Assembly: GCA_013822725.1 (NCBI GenBank)
Contig: PNKX01000029.1
Span: forward strand, 1 to 54,958
DNA from: Pirellula sp.
GTDB lineage: Bacteria; Planctomycetota; Planctomycetia; Pirellulales; Lacipirellulaceae
Length of the DNA stretch: 54,958 nt
Direction: 5' to 3'
Below the pieces are notes generated by a model. The model ran no database searches and was not told the origin of the DNA. It saw only the letters and a program-made list of their open reading frames with translations. Position 1 is the stretch's first letter, and each line of letters starts with the position of its first letter. Below, one piece after another: positions 17,141-25,429 of this stretch. The translations under genes and the position numbers were made by a program.

Positions 17141-17497
17141 CTAGAACAAACTGGCCGCATCGTCCACGCGGCTTGCGCCTGCCGGGCCGGCTCCCGCCGT
17201 GCGGCGACGGCTGCGGGAGGCCGATTTTTCAGTCAAATCGTCGCCATCGGCGTCGTCGAGGGGGACCGTCTTCGCGCGTCCCTCGGCGTCGACCGATTGG
17301 ACCAATTCGATCCGACGCTCCGCATGCTGGAGGAGTTGGTAACAGCCATTGAGTCGGCTGACCCCTTGCTCGTACGCCGCCAGCGAATCGCCCAGGCCCA
17401 GCTTGCCCCCTTCGAGCTTGGCGACGATCTGTTCGAGCTCGGCGAGCGATTGCTCGAAGGTGAGTTGGTCGGTTTCGGGTTCTTTCTTTTTTGCCAC
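17141..17497 (-). CDS. xseB: exodeoxyribonuclease VII small subunit
   Basis: The 118-residue small subunit of exonuclease VII assembles with XseA for degradation of single-stranded DNA. The core LTFEQSLAELEQIVAKLEGGKLGLGDSLAAYEQGV is the complete XseB signature, folding into two antiparallel helices. The family is usually about 75-85 residues. Here a charged, disordered tail of about 40 residues (RTAGAGPAGASRVDD) is added. ispA starts 9 bp downstream, so the pair is probably co-transcribed. xseA lies upstream on the same strand but is separated by a 398-bp repeat-filled gap. Confidence 0.93.
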   Translation of the reverse strand: MAKKKEPETDQLTFEQSLAELEQIVAKLEGGKLGLGDSLAAYEQGVSRLNGCYQLLQHAERRIELVQSVDAEGRAKTVPLDDADGDDLTEKSASRSRRRTAGAGPAGASRVDDAASLF

Positions 17498-17539
17498 GGG
17501 TGGTCGCTCTCTATCTAGATGTTTTGCTCAACGACTTTT

Positions 17540-17559
17540 ACCACAGAGGATACAGAGAA
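17540..17559 (+). repeat. ACCACAGAGG half-module
   Basis: ACCACAGAGGATACAGAGAA is a short micro-tandem sequence of the same style as the paired modules at 19189, 21404, 25326 and 53337, but without an inverted partner nearby. Confidence 0.4.
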
Positions 17560-17590
17560 TTAAGAACCAGATGCCGTAAAAATTGCTGGC

Positions 17591-17810
17591 TGTAGGCCAA
17601 GCAAATCACCGTAGCCTGGGGCAAGCGAAGCGCCGCCCCAGGTTCACGAAGGACGTCAGCTCGATTGGCTGAAAGCCAATTTCACCTCCGCATACTCACT
17701 TTCATCCACATCCGAGTGAGATTGGCTTTCAGCCAATAGCAATCCAATGTTCATGACACCTGGGGTGGCGCTTCGCTTACCCCAGGCTACGGTGTACATG
17801 GCCTACGGCC
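17591..17810. repeat. three-level nested palindrome between xseA and xseB
   Basis: The outer arms 17607-17643 and 17758-17794 are complementary at 35 of 37 positions (CACCGTAGCCTGGGG.../...CCCCAGGCTACGGTG). Inside, ATTGGCTGAAAGCCAAT (17664-17680) is the exact complement of 17721-17737, and each of these is itself a palindrome. The centre holds CTCACT/AGTGAG. Further GTAGGCC/GGCC..TAC similarity flanks the outside. It fills most of the 398-bp gap 17498-17895, where I see no gene. Confidence 0.9.
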
Positions 17811-17895
17811 AAAAGCAGAGTTGATTTCTTACGTTGGCCCTTTGTGATTCCCACATCACTCTTGTTTTTCTCTATTCACTCAGTTGAAAGTCTAC

Positions 17896-19122
17896 TTACT
17901 GACTCTCACGCTCAACAAGTTCCACAACGCTCGTCGCCGTTCCTTGTTGGAATCGCGTGACGATGCGCTGGCCTGGCTTCAACTTCTCCGCCGAGGTGAT
18001 CAGCTTCGATTCCCCTTCGCGGAAGGTGAGGCTGTAGCCGCGGCCGAGGACGCCTAGCGGGCTGAGCGATTCGAGTTTGCCCGCCATCGTCTCCAGCGCG
18101 CTGCGGTGATCGCGGAGGAGGCCTTGCGACGCTCCCTTCAATCGTAGCGAAAGTTCGTCAAGCCGCCGACCGCGCAGATGGATCGCTTCGAGCGGTCGGC
18201 AAAGCGACGGACGGCTGGCCAGCGAATCGAGCCGATGCCGGGCGTGCATGAGTCGCGTCGAGAGCGCCGTCCGCAGGCGATGCTGCAAGCTCCGCACGGC
18301 GTCGGAAAGATCGGCGGCTGAGGGGACGACGCGCTCGGCCGCTTCGCTGGGCGTGAGGGCGCGCACGTCGGCGACGAGATCGGCCAGCGTGACGTCGATC
18401 TCGTGGCCGATGCCGGAGATCGTGGGAACCTTCGACGTGGCGATCGCGCGGACGACCGACTCTTCGTTGAAGCACCAGAGGTCTTCGAGGCTGCCGCCGC
18501 CTCGCGTCACAACGAGGACGTCGATCGGCGGTTGGACCTTGTTCGCCGCACGGATGCCGGCGACGATTTCTTCCGCAGCGCCGTCGCCCTGAACACGCGC
18601 CGGGAAGATGAGGACTTCGACGCCGCGCCATCGGCGGTGCATCACCTGCAGAAAGTCGCGGATCGCTGCGCCGGTGGGACTGGTCACCACGCCGATGCGG
18701 CGCGGGAATGTCGGGAGGCGGCGTTTGCGGGCCGCATCAAAGAGCCCCTCGGCGGCGAGCTTTTCACGGCGCTGCCGGAGGGCGAGTTCGAGCGCGCCCA
18801 TCCCCTTCGGCTGCAGTTCATCGACGACCAGCTGGTAGCTGCCGCGCGGCGGGTAGAGATCGAGCCGGCCGCGGCAGACGACTTCGATGCCGTCGTGCAG
18901 CGCCAGCTTCAACCGCGCCGCCGTGTTGCGCCACATCACCGCGCGAAGCTGGGCGCCGTCGTCTTTGAGCGTGAAGTAGCAGTGCCCCGATTGGGGCTGC
19001 GAGTAGTTCGAAATCTCGCCGGCGACCCAGACCGCAGAAAAGTTCTCCTCCATCACCCCTTTCAGCCGAGCTGAAAGCTGCGTGACGGTGAGGATTTCGT
19101 CGGCTGGGGGTTTCGCAGGCAT
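17896..19122 (-). CDS. xseA: exodeoxyribonuclease VII large subunit
   Basis: This is the catalytic subunit of exonuclease VII. The 408 residues start with an OB-fold DNA-binding domain (TVTQLSARLKGVMEENFSAVWVAGEISNY...HCYFTLKD), followed by the catalytic core with GVVTSPTGAAIRDF, RGGGSLEDLWCFNEE and SGIGHEIDVTLADLVAD. A long helical coiled-coil and the RGYSL C-terminal strand complete the family pattern. The ATG at 19122 fits the family N-terminus; the open extension to 19215 runs into repeat DNA. The gene heads the minus-strand block leading to xseB. Confidence 0.95.
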   Translation of the reverse strand: MPAKPPADEILTVTQLSARLKGVMEENFSAVWVAGEISNYSQPQSGHCYFTLKDDGAQLRAVMWRNTAARLKLALHDGIEVVCRGRLDLYPPRGSYQLVVDELQPKGMGALELALRQRREKLAAEGLFDAARKRRLPTFPRRIGVVTSPTGAAIRDFLQVMHRRWRGVEVLIFPARVQGDGAAEEIVAGIRAANKVQPPIDVLVVTRGGGSLEDLWCFNEESVVRAIATSKVPTISGIGHEIDVTLADLVADVRALTPSEAAERVVPSAADLSDAVRSLQHRLRTALSTRLMHARHRLDSLASRPSLCRPLEAIHLRGRRLDELSLRLKGASQGLLRDHRSALETMAGKLESLSPLGVLGRGYSLTFREGESKLITSAEKLKPGQRIVTRFQQGTATSVVELVERESQ

Positions 19123-19188
19123 ACTATCGGTCCGTCGCCAACTGTTTAGAGTCCATGGGCCAGGAGACCTGCTTAGTTCAAAAAAAAC

Positions 19189-19419
19189 AACCGCCAAGGA
19201 CGCCAAGAGCGCCAAGGGAAATCACAAGTATCTGTTTTCCTTTGCGCCTTCGCGCCTTTGCGTGAGATCTAAATTAAGATATCTCACGCAAAGGCGCGAA
19301 GGCGCAAATAAATACAGAGCAAACAAGCTTTGGCTGGATCTGTCTCTGTCGTGCTCGTCGTGCCGTCGTGGTTTATTCTTCTCTGCATTCCCTTGGCGCT
19401 CTTGGCGTCCTTGGCGGTT
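19189..19419. repeat. nested palindrome: CGCCAAGG outer arms, GCGAAGGCGC inner arms
   Basis: The outer arms 19189-19218 and 19390-19419 are exact 30-bp complements built from 9-bp units of the type CGCCAAGGA. The inner arms 19241-19268 and 19281-19308 are exact 28-bp complements built from GGCGCGAA-like units. Between inner and right outer arm lies a CGTCGTGCCGTCGTGG segment also found in the 53337 element. The element fills the gap 19123-19487, which has no other feature. Confidence 0.92.
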
Positions 19420-19487
19420 CAAATAAACAACTCTGCAATTCTGTTGGTGATAGGACGGGAAAAGAATTGCCAAATCAAATGACTACT

Positions 19488-20528
19488 TCACTTAGCGGCA
19501 GTCGCCACGCCGAAGTCGTGGTTGAGGCTCCGCCACACGGAGTGAATATGATTCGCCGGATTGCCGGCTGGGTCCGATTGGATGTTCACCAGTTCCAGCA
19601 GAAACGTCGGACCCTGGATGCGATACGCGTGGCCCACGCCCGGCTCCGTGGCGCCGAGCCAGGCGAAGTACAGGCGGTCGACGCCGGCGGCTTCAATTTC
19701 AGCGAGGCGTGCGGCCGCGAGTTCGGGGGCGAGGTTGTTGCAGTACGTGGCGAGCAGCGATTGGAGTTGCGCCTGTTGGGCGTCGGTCAGTTGAGAGGCT
19801 TGGACGCCCTCAGGTGCGGAGCGCGGCGGCTCGGGTTGGCCAGGGCCGCGGTAATCGGCCGGCGCCTTGTCGGCAATCACGGTGGCGGCTCGCTGCGAGA
19901 CGTCGAGGCTCGCCAGGAGGTCGAACGCCAGTTGTTCCTCGTTGGCGAGCGTGCGCGTGCCGACTTCGGGGCCCCCTTCGATGAAGATTTTCACGGTCGC
20001 GGGATTGGCGCCCCAGAAGCTGGGAGTGTCGCCGACAACCTTTCCGTCGTGGACCACAAAGTTCTGCGAGAAGTGGTGGCCTTCAAAACTCCAGCCCCAC
20101 GTTCCCTTGTCGGCAGGCTCGCCGAAGATGGTGATGAAGTAACGCTCAGGGTCGCGGAGCGGAGCGCCGGCGACGCTCTTTTCGCCTTCGCGCAGGTTGT
20201 TTTCCAGCGACATGATGCGCCTCGCCTTCTCGTAACCGACGTCGCTCAGGGCCGAGCGGAGCAGGGCGAGGGCGAGCTTTTGCTGCTCGGCGCTGAGTTC
20301 GCCGAATTCGACGCCCTTGCGATCTTCTTTGGGAATGTTATGCCAATCGCGACGGAGCGGCGTGTCAAAGGGGAGGGCGGCGGCGGAGCGTTGTTCGGGA
20401 GTGAGCGCGTCTAGCAGCGCGTTGGCGGCGGCGACCATCGCTTCGGACGGGGATTGCGCGGTGAGCGTCCGCGGGTGGAGAGAGGCGACCAGGATTCCAA
20501 TCAGCGACAGGATTGCAACGCGAACCAT
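19488..20528 (-). CDS. secreted DUF3500 family protein
   Basis: The 346-residue protein begins with a signal peptide (VRVAILSLIGILVASLHPRTLTA). It shows the DUF3500 pattern: ALTPEQRSAAALPFDTPLRRDWHNIP, a central FGEPADKGTWGWSFEGHHFSQNFVV, TPSFWGANPATV, and the C-terminal RIQGPTFLLELVNIQSD..NHIHSVWRSLNHDFG. DUF3500 proteins are exported and of unknown biochemical function; the conserved His-rich segments suggest metal binding (inference). The ATG at 20528 places the signal peptide at the N-terminus; a GTG at 20570 is also open. It is monocistronic by spacing. Confidence 0.88.
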   Translation of the reverse strand: MVRVAILSLIGILVASLHPRTLTAQSPSEAMVAAANALLDALTPEQRSAAALPFDTPLRRDWHNIPKEDRKGVEFGELSAEQQKLALALLRSALSDVGYEKARRIMSLENNLREGEKSVAGAPLRDPERYFITIFGEPADKGTWGWSFEGHHFSQNFVVHDGKVVGDTPSFWGANPATVKIFIEGGPEVGTRTLANEEQLAFDLLASLDVSQRAATVIADKAPADYRGPGQPEPPRSAPEGVQASQLTDAQQAQLQSLLATYCNNLAPELAAARLAEIEAAGVDRLYFAWLGATEPGVGHAYRIQGPTFLLELVNIQSDPAGNPANHIHSVWRSLNHDFGVATAAK

Positions 20529-20632
20529 AGAATTTAGCGCCTGGAGATGAAAAGGGCGGTTTGGCTGCACGCGTGCAGCGACCGCCAGTGTACCGAGTTA
20601 CGCTAGTGCAGGCGACCAGTTGATGGCGGCGA

Positions 20633-21355
20633 TCAGAAGCGGACGGCGGCGGGCGTCTGGATGGGCGGCAGTTCCGCCGTTTGGAACTCGCCCGTCTGCT
20701 TCGCCTGCCAAACGCGGCCGGTCGTCACGTCAAACGCCGTGAGCCAGCCGTCGCCGTGGCAGTAGGTGTCGATGCAGACGAGGTGGCCAAGGTTGAGAAT
20801 CTCGGCCTGCTTGTTCGCCGTGTGGCCGAGGACGGCGGTACGGCCGGAGAGATGGGGCTCTGGCGTGTGCCACTTGAGCGACTGCCAGCGGAGATCGCGC
20901 CACGGTTGGCGGTTCAGCGGCCGGCTGGCGAGGTAGTTGCCGTGAGCGAAGAAATGTGTGGGACGCTCGCAAACGTCGCCCCAAGTGCGGATGAAGCCGA
21001 CGTGCTCGGGATCGATCTCGCCAATTCCGAAACCTTTGCCGTAGGAGTCGAGCGTCTCGGCGCCGCCGTGGACGAGCCATTCTTGGATCGACATCAGGCC
21101 GTCGATGGCATCGAGCATCATCTGCTCGTGATTGCCCTGGATGCAGTAAAGATGGCAGCGCTCGCGGAGGGCGAGGAGTTGGTTGATGCAGTCGCGGCTG
21201 TCGGGGCCGCGGTCGATCACATCGCCGAGCATGACGAGCGTGTCGTGCGGAGTGAGTTGCAGACCGTCGACGAGCGTCGCCAAGGCAGTGTGGCAGCCGT
21301 GGACGTCGCCGATGGCGATGGTGCGAGGGGCGGGCTTCACGATGGAACGCGGCAC
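20633..21355 (-). CDS. PPP-family metallophosphatase (Ser/Thr phosphatase or ApaH-like)
   Basis: The calcineurin-like metal-binding motifs are in order: GDVHGCH, GDVIDRGPDS, GNHEQMM, a FFAHGNY His and GHT. This is the compact bacterial PPP layout, shared by lambda-type protein phosphatases and diadenosine tetraphosphatases. Residue choice cannot separate them. The frame is open up to 21514, but that extension is encoded by the inverted repeat at 21404-21532, so I place the start at the GTG at 21355 (240 residues); a GTG at 21340 is also possible. It is cytoplasmic and without a signal sequence. Confidence 0.82.
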   Translation of the reverse strand: MPRSIVKPAPRTIAIGDVHGCHTALATLVDGLQLTPHDTLVMLGDVIDRGPDSRDCINQLLALRERCHLYCIQGNHEQMMLDAIDGLMSIQEWLVHGGAETLDSYGKGFGIGEIDPEHVGFIRTWGDVCERPTHFFAHGNYLASRPLNRQPWRDLRWQSLKWHTPEPHLSGRTAVLGHTANKQAEILNLGHLVCIDTYCHGDGWLTAFDVTTGRVWQAKQTGEFQTAELPPIQTPAAVRF

Positions 21356-21403
21356 GGTTTTGTTGACAGCGAACTGTGGATGCTGAGGAGCTAACTTTTT
21401 GAA

Positions 21404-21532
21404 ACCGCCGATGAACGCCGATAAACGCAGATCAAGGAAATCACTAAAGAGTTGGACGCAAGCAATGCCGTTAAGTCGACAGGTCCACTCTAATTGACTT
21501 TCATCTGCGTTCATTGGCGTTCATCGGCGGTT
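21404..21532. repeat. AACCGCCGATGAACGCC inverted repeat
   Basis: The arms 21404-21433 and 21503-21532 match at 28 of 30 positions and consist of roughly 10-bp units (CCGATGAACG). The same module forms the inner arms of the 53337-53535 element. A spacer of about 70 bp shows no gene. It lies immediately upstream of the phosphatase start. Confidence 0.88.
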
Positions 21533-21698
21533 CCCCATGAATTCTCGCCTCGGAACGGTTCGCCGCGTGCTTCCTTGCGGTGGTGCGGGCGGGTCAGGCG
21601 ACATTGTTGCGGGGAGGGTAGCGACAGGCAATGTCAGGAAATGGTTGAAATCATTACGTTTTGGCACGGCGGCGCTTGGGGCAAACTTGCATATCGGG

Positions 21699-21750
21699 CT
21701 AGATTCTTCGCGGAGTTTACCCTGAGCGGGGCGAAGGGCTCAGAATGACA
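21699..21750. repeat. partial, rearranged CATCCTGAGCG-family element
   Basis: The segment contains CTAGATTCTTCGC and GCTCAGAATGAC, the right-arm parts of the elements at 8678 and 12069, but with CCCTGAGCGGGGCGAAGG between them. It appears to be a decayed or recombined copy. The rest of the gap 21533-21780 shows no feature. Confidence 0.5.
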
Positions 21751-21780
21751 CGGGGTGTTTGGCCGGCGTAGATGGCCAGA

Positions 21781-21808
21781 TTGACATTCAATGACCGACC
21801 GATAGGAT
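21781..21808 (+). promoter_or_regulatory. probable sigma70-type promoter of thiC
   Basis: A perfect -35 TTGACA (21781-21786), a 16-bp spacer and TAGGAT (21803-21808) precede thiC. The leader would be about 105 nt. It contains no recognisable TPP riboswitch core, which is notable for thiC. Confidence 0.55.
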
Positions 21809-21919
21809 GAACGGTTGCATCGGCCCCAAGTGCAAGGGCCGCTTGAGTTTCCAGCATTTTCTCGCCTCGGCCGCGGCCTCGCCGGCAGGGGGCGACTGAC
21901 CTTAGAGGATCGCCCTTCG

Positions 21920-23266
21920 ATGGCTGAACCGATCACGCAGTTGGAGCATGCCCGCGCCGGTAACATTACCCGCGAGATGAATTACGTCGCCGAGCGGGAA
22001 TCGGTCGACGCGGAATTGATTCGCGCTGAAGTCGCTGCCGGCCGGATGGTCATTCCGGCGAACATCGTCCACGCCGCCGGTCGGTTGGAGCCGATGGCGA
22101 TCGGCATCGCCGCCCGCTGCAAGGTCAACGCCAACATCGGCAACTCGGCCGTCACCAGCGACATCGACGGCGAACTTGAAAAGTTGCACACGGCGGTCCA
22201 CTACGGCGCCGATACCGTGATGGACTTGTCGACCGGCAAGAACATCGACGGCATTCGCAAGGCGATCATCGAAGCCTCGCCGGTGCCGATCGGCACGGTG
22301 CCGATTTACCAGATGCTCGAGCAGCTCGGCGGCGACATAGAAGAGATGCGGCCGCAGCACTTCCTCGACATGGTCGAGCATCAGGCGAAGCAGGGCGTCG
22401 ACTACATGACGGTCCACTGCGGCGTGAAGATGGAGCATCTCCACCTGACGATGGGTCGCACGACGGGCATCGTTAGCCGCGGCGGTTCGCTGATCGCCAA
22501 GTGGATGATGGCCCACAAGAAGCAGAATCCGCTCTACGAACATTTTGAAGATTTGTGCGACGTCATGCGACAGTACGACGTCACTTGGAGCCTTGGCGAC
22601 GGTCTGCGGCCGGGTTCGCTGGCTGACGCGAGTGACAAGGCACAGTTCGCGGAACTCGACGTGCTGGGCGAGTTGACCCGGCGCGGTTGGGCGCGCGGGA
22701 CGCAGGTGATGGTCGAAGGCCCGGGCCACATCCCCATGGACGAAGTGGCGATGAACGTCGAACGGCAGATCGAAGTCTGCGACGGGGCGCCGTTCTATGT
22801 GCTCGGGCCGCTGGTGACCGACTTCGCTCCGGGGTACGACCACATCACCAGCTGCATTGGCGCGGCCTTGGCCGGTTGGGCGGGGGCGGCGATGCTCTGC
22901 TACGTGACGCCGAAGGAACACCTCGGCCTGCCGGAGCAAGAAGACGTCAAGCAGGGGATAATCGCCTACAAGATTGCGGCCCACGCGGCCGACATCGCGC
23001 GGAAGCGGAAGGGCGCCCGCGATCGGGACGATGCGCTGTCGAAGGCGCGGTTCGAGTTCGACTGGAATAAGCAGTTCGAACTATCGCTCGATCCGGAGAC
23101 AGCTCGCCGGTATCACGACGAGACGCTGCCGCAGGATACGTTCAAGAGCGCCCACTTCTGCAGCATGTGCGGGCCGAAGTATTGCTCGATGAAGATCACA
23201 CAAGATATTCGCGAGATGGCGAAGAAGGGCGAGTTGGTCGAGTTGGCGGAGCCCGCGGGGAAGTGA
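21920..23266 (+). CDS. thiC: phosphomethylpyrimidine synthase
   Basis: This radical-SAM enzyme converts aminoimidazole ribotide to HMP-phosphate for thiamine synthesis. The 448-residue protein carries the family blocks [70 protein letters not shown] and the C-terminal [4Fe-4S] motif CxxCxxxxC (Cys414, Cys417, Cys422). It is the short form without the long N-terminal domain of enterobacterial ThiC. The ATG at 21920 follows AGAGGA and starts [14 protein letters not shown], matching short ThiC proteins. No other thi gene is adjacent. Dxs in the same window needs thiamine diphosphate. Confidence 0.96.
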   Translation: MAEPITQLEHARAGNITREMNYVAERESVDAELIRAEVAAGRMVIPANIVHAAGRLEPMAIGIAARCKVNANIGNSAVTSDIDGELEKLHTAVHYGADTVMDLSTGKNIDGIRKAIIEASPVPIGTVPIYQMLEQLGGDIEEMRPQHFLDMVEHQAKQGVDYMTVHCGVKMEHLHLTMGRTTGIVSRGGSLIAKWMMAHKKQNPLYEHFEDLCDVMRQYDVTWSLGDGLRPGSLADASDKAQFAELDVLGELTRRGWARGTQVMVEGPGHIPMDEVAMNVERQIEVCDGAPFYVLGPLVTDFAPGYDHITSCIGAALAGWAGAAMLCYVTPKEHLGLPEQEDVKQGIIAYKIAAHAADIARKRKGARDRDDALSKARFEFDWNKQFELSLDPETARRYHDETLPQDTFKSAHFCSMCGPKYCSMKITQDIREMAKKGELVELAEPAGK

Positions 23267-23363
23267 AAGTTTTGCCCTTCACGGTACTAGACGTGCATAG
23301 AATTGCTGGACCGCTGAGGTCGCGGATCTGAAATTTGCAGATTTGAGATTAAGGGGAAATGTC

Positions 23364-23807
23364 ATGACACGGTTTAGTTGGCTGGCTTTATCATTACTGG
23401 CAGTTGGGTGCGGCACTTCGTCGGTCGATGTGGCGACCACTGAGGAGCCGAAGGCGACGTTGGCCAAGTTCAACGCCGAAGGGGCGCCAACCGTGGCGTT
23501 CGAAATCCCCGGCATGCACTGCGAATCGTGCGTCGCCCATGTCGAGAGCATCCTGGCCGAGCAGCCAGGGGTGAAGGACGTCGAGGTCGATCTCGAATCG
23601 CTGACGGCCAAGGTAGCGGTCGACGACAAAGAATTCGACGGCGAGAAGGCGGTGGCGGCCCTGGTCGATATGCAGTTCGACGAGGCGAAGCTCATGACCG
23701 CAGGCGCCGCGGCGAGCGATGCAACGAAGCCGTCTGATGAAGATAAAAGCGAATCGCCTGCTGACGAGAAGGCTGCAGACGTGAAGCAGGAAGCGGCGAA
23801 GAGCTAG
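23364..23807 (+). CDS. lipoprotein with heavy-metal-associated (HMA) domain
   Basis: The 147-residue protein has a lipoprotein signal ending in LLAVGC (lipidated Cys16). A ferredoxin-fold HMA domain (residues about 43-110) has the metal-binding loop GMHCESC (Cys53 and Cys56). A low-complexity acidic tail (DATKPSDEDKSESPADEK) follows. HMA domains bind Cu(I) or Zn(II); here the domain is tethered on the outer side of the membrane rather than in a P-type ATPase. AAGGGGA before 23364 supports the start. Its stop codon overlaps the stop of the convergent MFS gene through a shared CTAG. Confidence 0.88.
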   Translation: MTRFSWLALSLLAVGCGTSSVDVATTEEPKATLAKFNAEGAPTVAFEIPGMHCESCVAHVESILAEQPGVKDVEVDLESLTAKVAVDDKEFDGEKAVAALVDMQFDEAKLMTAGAAASDATKPSDEDKSESPADEKAADVKQEAAKS

Positions 23808-25219
23808 GCCTTCGCTCCGTCCGCCGGCTCGTGCTTCGGATGATAGAACAGCGCAATCGGCAGCGTCATCACCGCGATCGCGATGAAGAGGGTCGAGCGG
23901 GGCCATTCGACGATTTTCACGAGTCGGCTCAGAACGAAATAGATGCCGGCGGAGGCGAGGACGCCAATCCAGTTGGCTTGATTCATCACGGCGATCATCC
24001 GGCCCTTTTTATCCTCGGGGGGACGCGATTGCATGAAGACCTGCAGCGGCACCGCGAACAGACCGGTTGAGAGCCCAAGAAACAGCAGCACGGGCATGCT
24101 GGGCCAGTAGCCGAGCCATTGCCGTCCTTCGCCAAAGCCCGGCAGCGAGACGATCGCCCCCTCAGCGTCCTTGACGCCGACGACGTCGCCGCCGCCGGGG
24201 ATGCCGACCACCAGCAGGCAAATCACCATGCCGATGACGCCGATGCGGAGGAGGCGGAAATCGACCTGCCCCTTGGAGACAATGCCGCCGATGACGCAGC
24301 CAACGGCGATGCCGACGCCGATCATCGCCGTCATGTAGCTGGTATAGGCGTCTCCGACCTGGAGGTCGATTTTCCCTAAGGCGTTGACCGCCGAAGGGAC
24401 CATCCCCGCCATGAGCCAGAAAATGCTCGAAACCAGCAGGGCCGCCAGCAAGGGTCGGTCGGCGGCGAGCATCTGTCGCATGTCGGGCGGGACCGTCAGC
24501 GCCGACGATTCGAACTTGAGCTGCGGATTCGCAGGCGGAACGGGGCGGACCAGGAAACTTGCCGCCGCGCCGATCACGGCGATGCCGACGCTGCACGCGG
24601 AAGCGATGTAGAGCCGACCGCCCTCAAGTAGAATGCCGGCCAACGCCGTGCCGAAAATGATCGCGAGAAACGTGAGCATCAGCATCGAGCCGTTCGCCCG
24701 CGGCAGATCGCGCTCCCGAAGCATTTCAGGGAGGATGCCGTACTTGCCTGGTCCGAAGAACGCGCTGTGGGCTCCCATCAGGAAGAGGACGACGTAGGGC
24801 AGGACTAACGAGCCCGACTGTGAGTAAACGTAAAAACCAAGTCCGCCCAGAGCCATGACGGCGATCTCAGCGAACTTGCAGATGACAATGATCTTCCGCT
24901 TGCTGAACTTGTCGGAGAGGTAGCCGGCAAAGCCGGTGAACATCAGAAAGGGAGCGGCGAAGACGATCATCGCCAGCCATTGATCGTCTTCGGGATCGAT
25001 CTCTTGGCCCCCGGCCTTGACCGCGGCGATCGAAAGGAGCAGGACGAGTTGCTTAAACAGGTTGTCGTTGAACGCCCCCAGAAACTGGGTGATGTTCATC
25101 CCCCAGAAACTTGGATCACTGCGGAGCACAGGGAGCGCATCGACGTCGATGCGTCGAGCACCCGCTGCGGACGAGGTTCGTTCTTCAATCGCTGCCGCGG
25201 CAAGTTCTGGTGAGCTCAT
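23804..25219 (-). CDS. MFS transporter, LplT-like
   Basis: The 471-residue, roughly 12-helix permease starts with FWGMNITQFLGAFNDNLFKQLVLLL, the characteristic entry of LplT-type lysophospholipid transporters. It has the MFS loop motif GYLSDKFSKRKII and the GPGKYGILPEML segment. Helices continue to the C-terminal IEWPRSTLFIAIAVMTLPIALFYH. In many bacteria such permeases are fused or linked to acyltransferases, but none is adjacent here. The ATG at 25219 is preferred, because the upstream extension is proline-rich leader. Lysolipid import is inferred from similarity; a general MFS role remains possible. Confidence 0.88.
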   Translation of the reverse strand: MSSPELAAAAIEERTSSAAGARRIDVDALPVLRSDPSFWGMNITQFLGAFNDNLFKQLVLLLSIAAVKAGGQEIDPEDDQWLAMIVFAAPFLMFTGFAGYLSDKFSKRKIIVICKFAEIAVMALGGLGFYVYSQSGSLVLPYVVLFLMGAHSAFFGPGKYGILPEMLRERDLPRANGSMLMLTFLAIIFGTALAGILLEGGRLYIASACSVGIAVIGAAASFLVRPVPPANPQLKFESSALTVPPDMRQMLAADRPLLAALLVSSIFWLMAGMVPSAVNALGKIDLQVGDAYTSYMTAMIGVGIAVGCVIGGIVSKGQVDFRLLRIGVIGMVICLLVVGIPGGGDVVGVKDAEGAIVSLPGFGEGRQWLGYWPSMPVLLFLGLSTGLFAVPLQVFMQSRPPEDKKGRMIAVMNQANWIGVLASAGIYFVLSRLVKIVEWPRSTLFIAIAVMTLPIALFYHPKHEPADGAKA

Positions 25220-25282
25220 GCCGGGGATTATGGGCCCGATGGGGCAGGGCGGCAAGGCGGATCGCTGCTGGGGGCTTGTGAA

Positions 25283-25302
25283 CCACCAAGGCACGAAGGA
25301 CT
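25283..25302 (+). repeat. ACCACCAAGGCACGAAGG half-module
   Basis: A micro-tandem sequence in the style of the modular palindromes, without an inverted partner. It lies 20 bp before the paired element at 25326-25395. Confidence 0.4.
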
Positions 25303-25325
25303 AAGGAAGGCAGGAAGAAGAGGGG

Positions 25326-25395
25326 AACCGCGAATCACGCGAATGAAGAACTGATGAATTGAATTGATTTGGGAAGATTCGCGTCATTCGCGGTT
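25326..25395. repeat. AACCGCGAATCACGCGAAT inverted repeat
   Basis: The arms 25326-25344 and 25377-25395 are complementary at 18 of 19 positions and consist of CGCGAAT units. This is a third module type of the nested-palindrome family. It lies between the starts of an MFS gene and the end of ppk2. Confidence 0.85.
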
Positions 25396-25429
25396 AGCAA
25401 TTGGTTTTCACGTTGGAACTCGAATCGCG

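Noticed and set aside
21815..21919. TPP riboswitch upstream of thiC
   Set aside because: I searched by eye for the conserved core segments and found none.
21902..22984. 360-residue open frame on the minus strand
   Set aside because: It is antisense to thiC, with a His/Asp/Arg-rich shadow composition.
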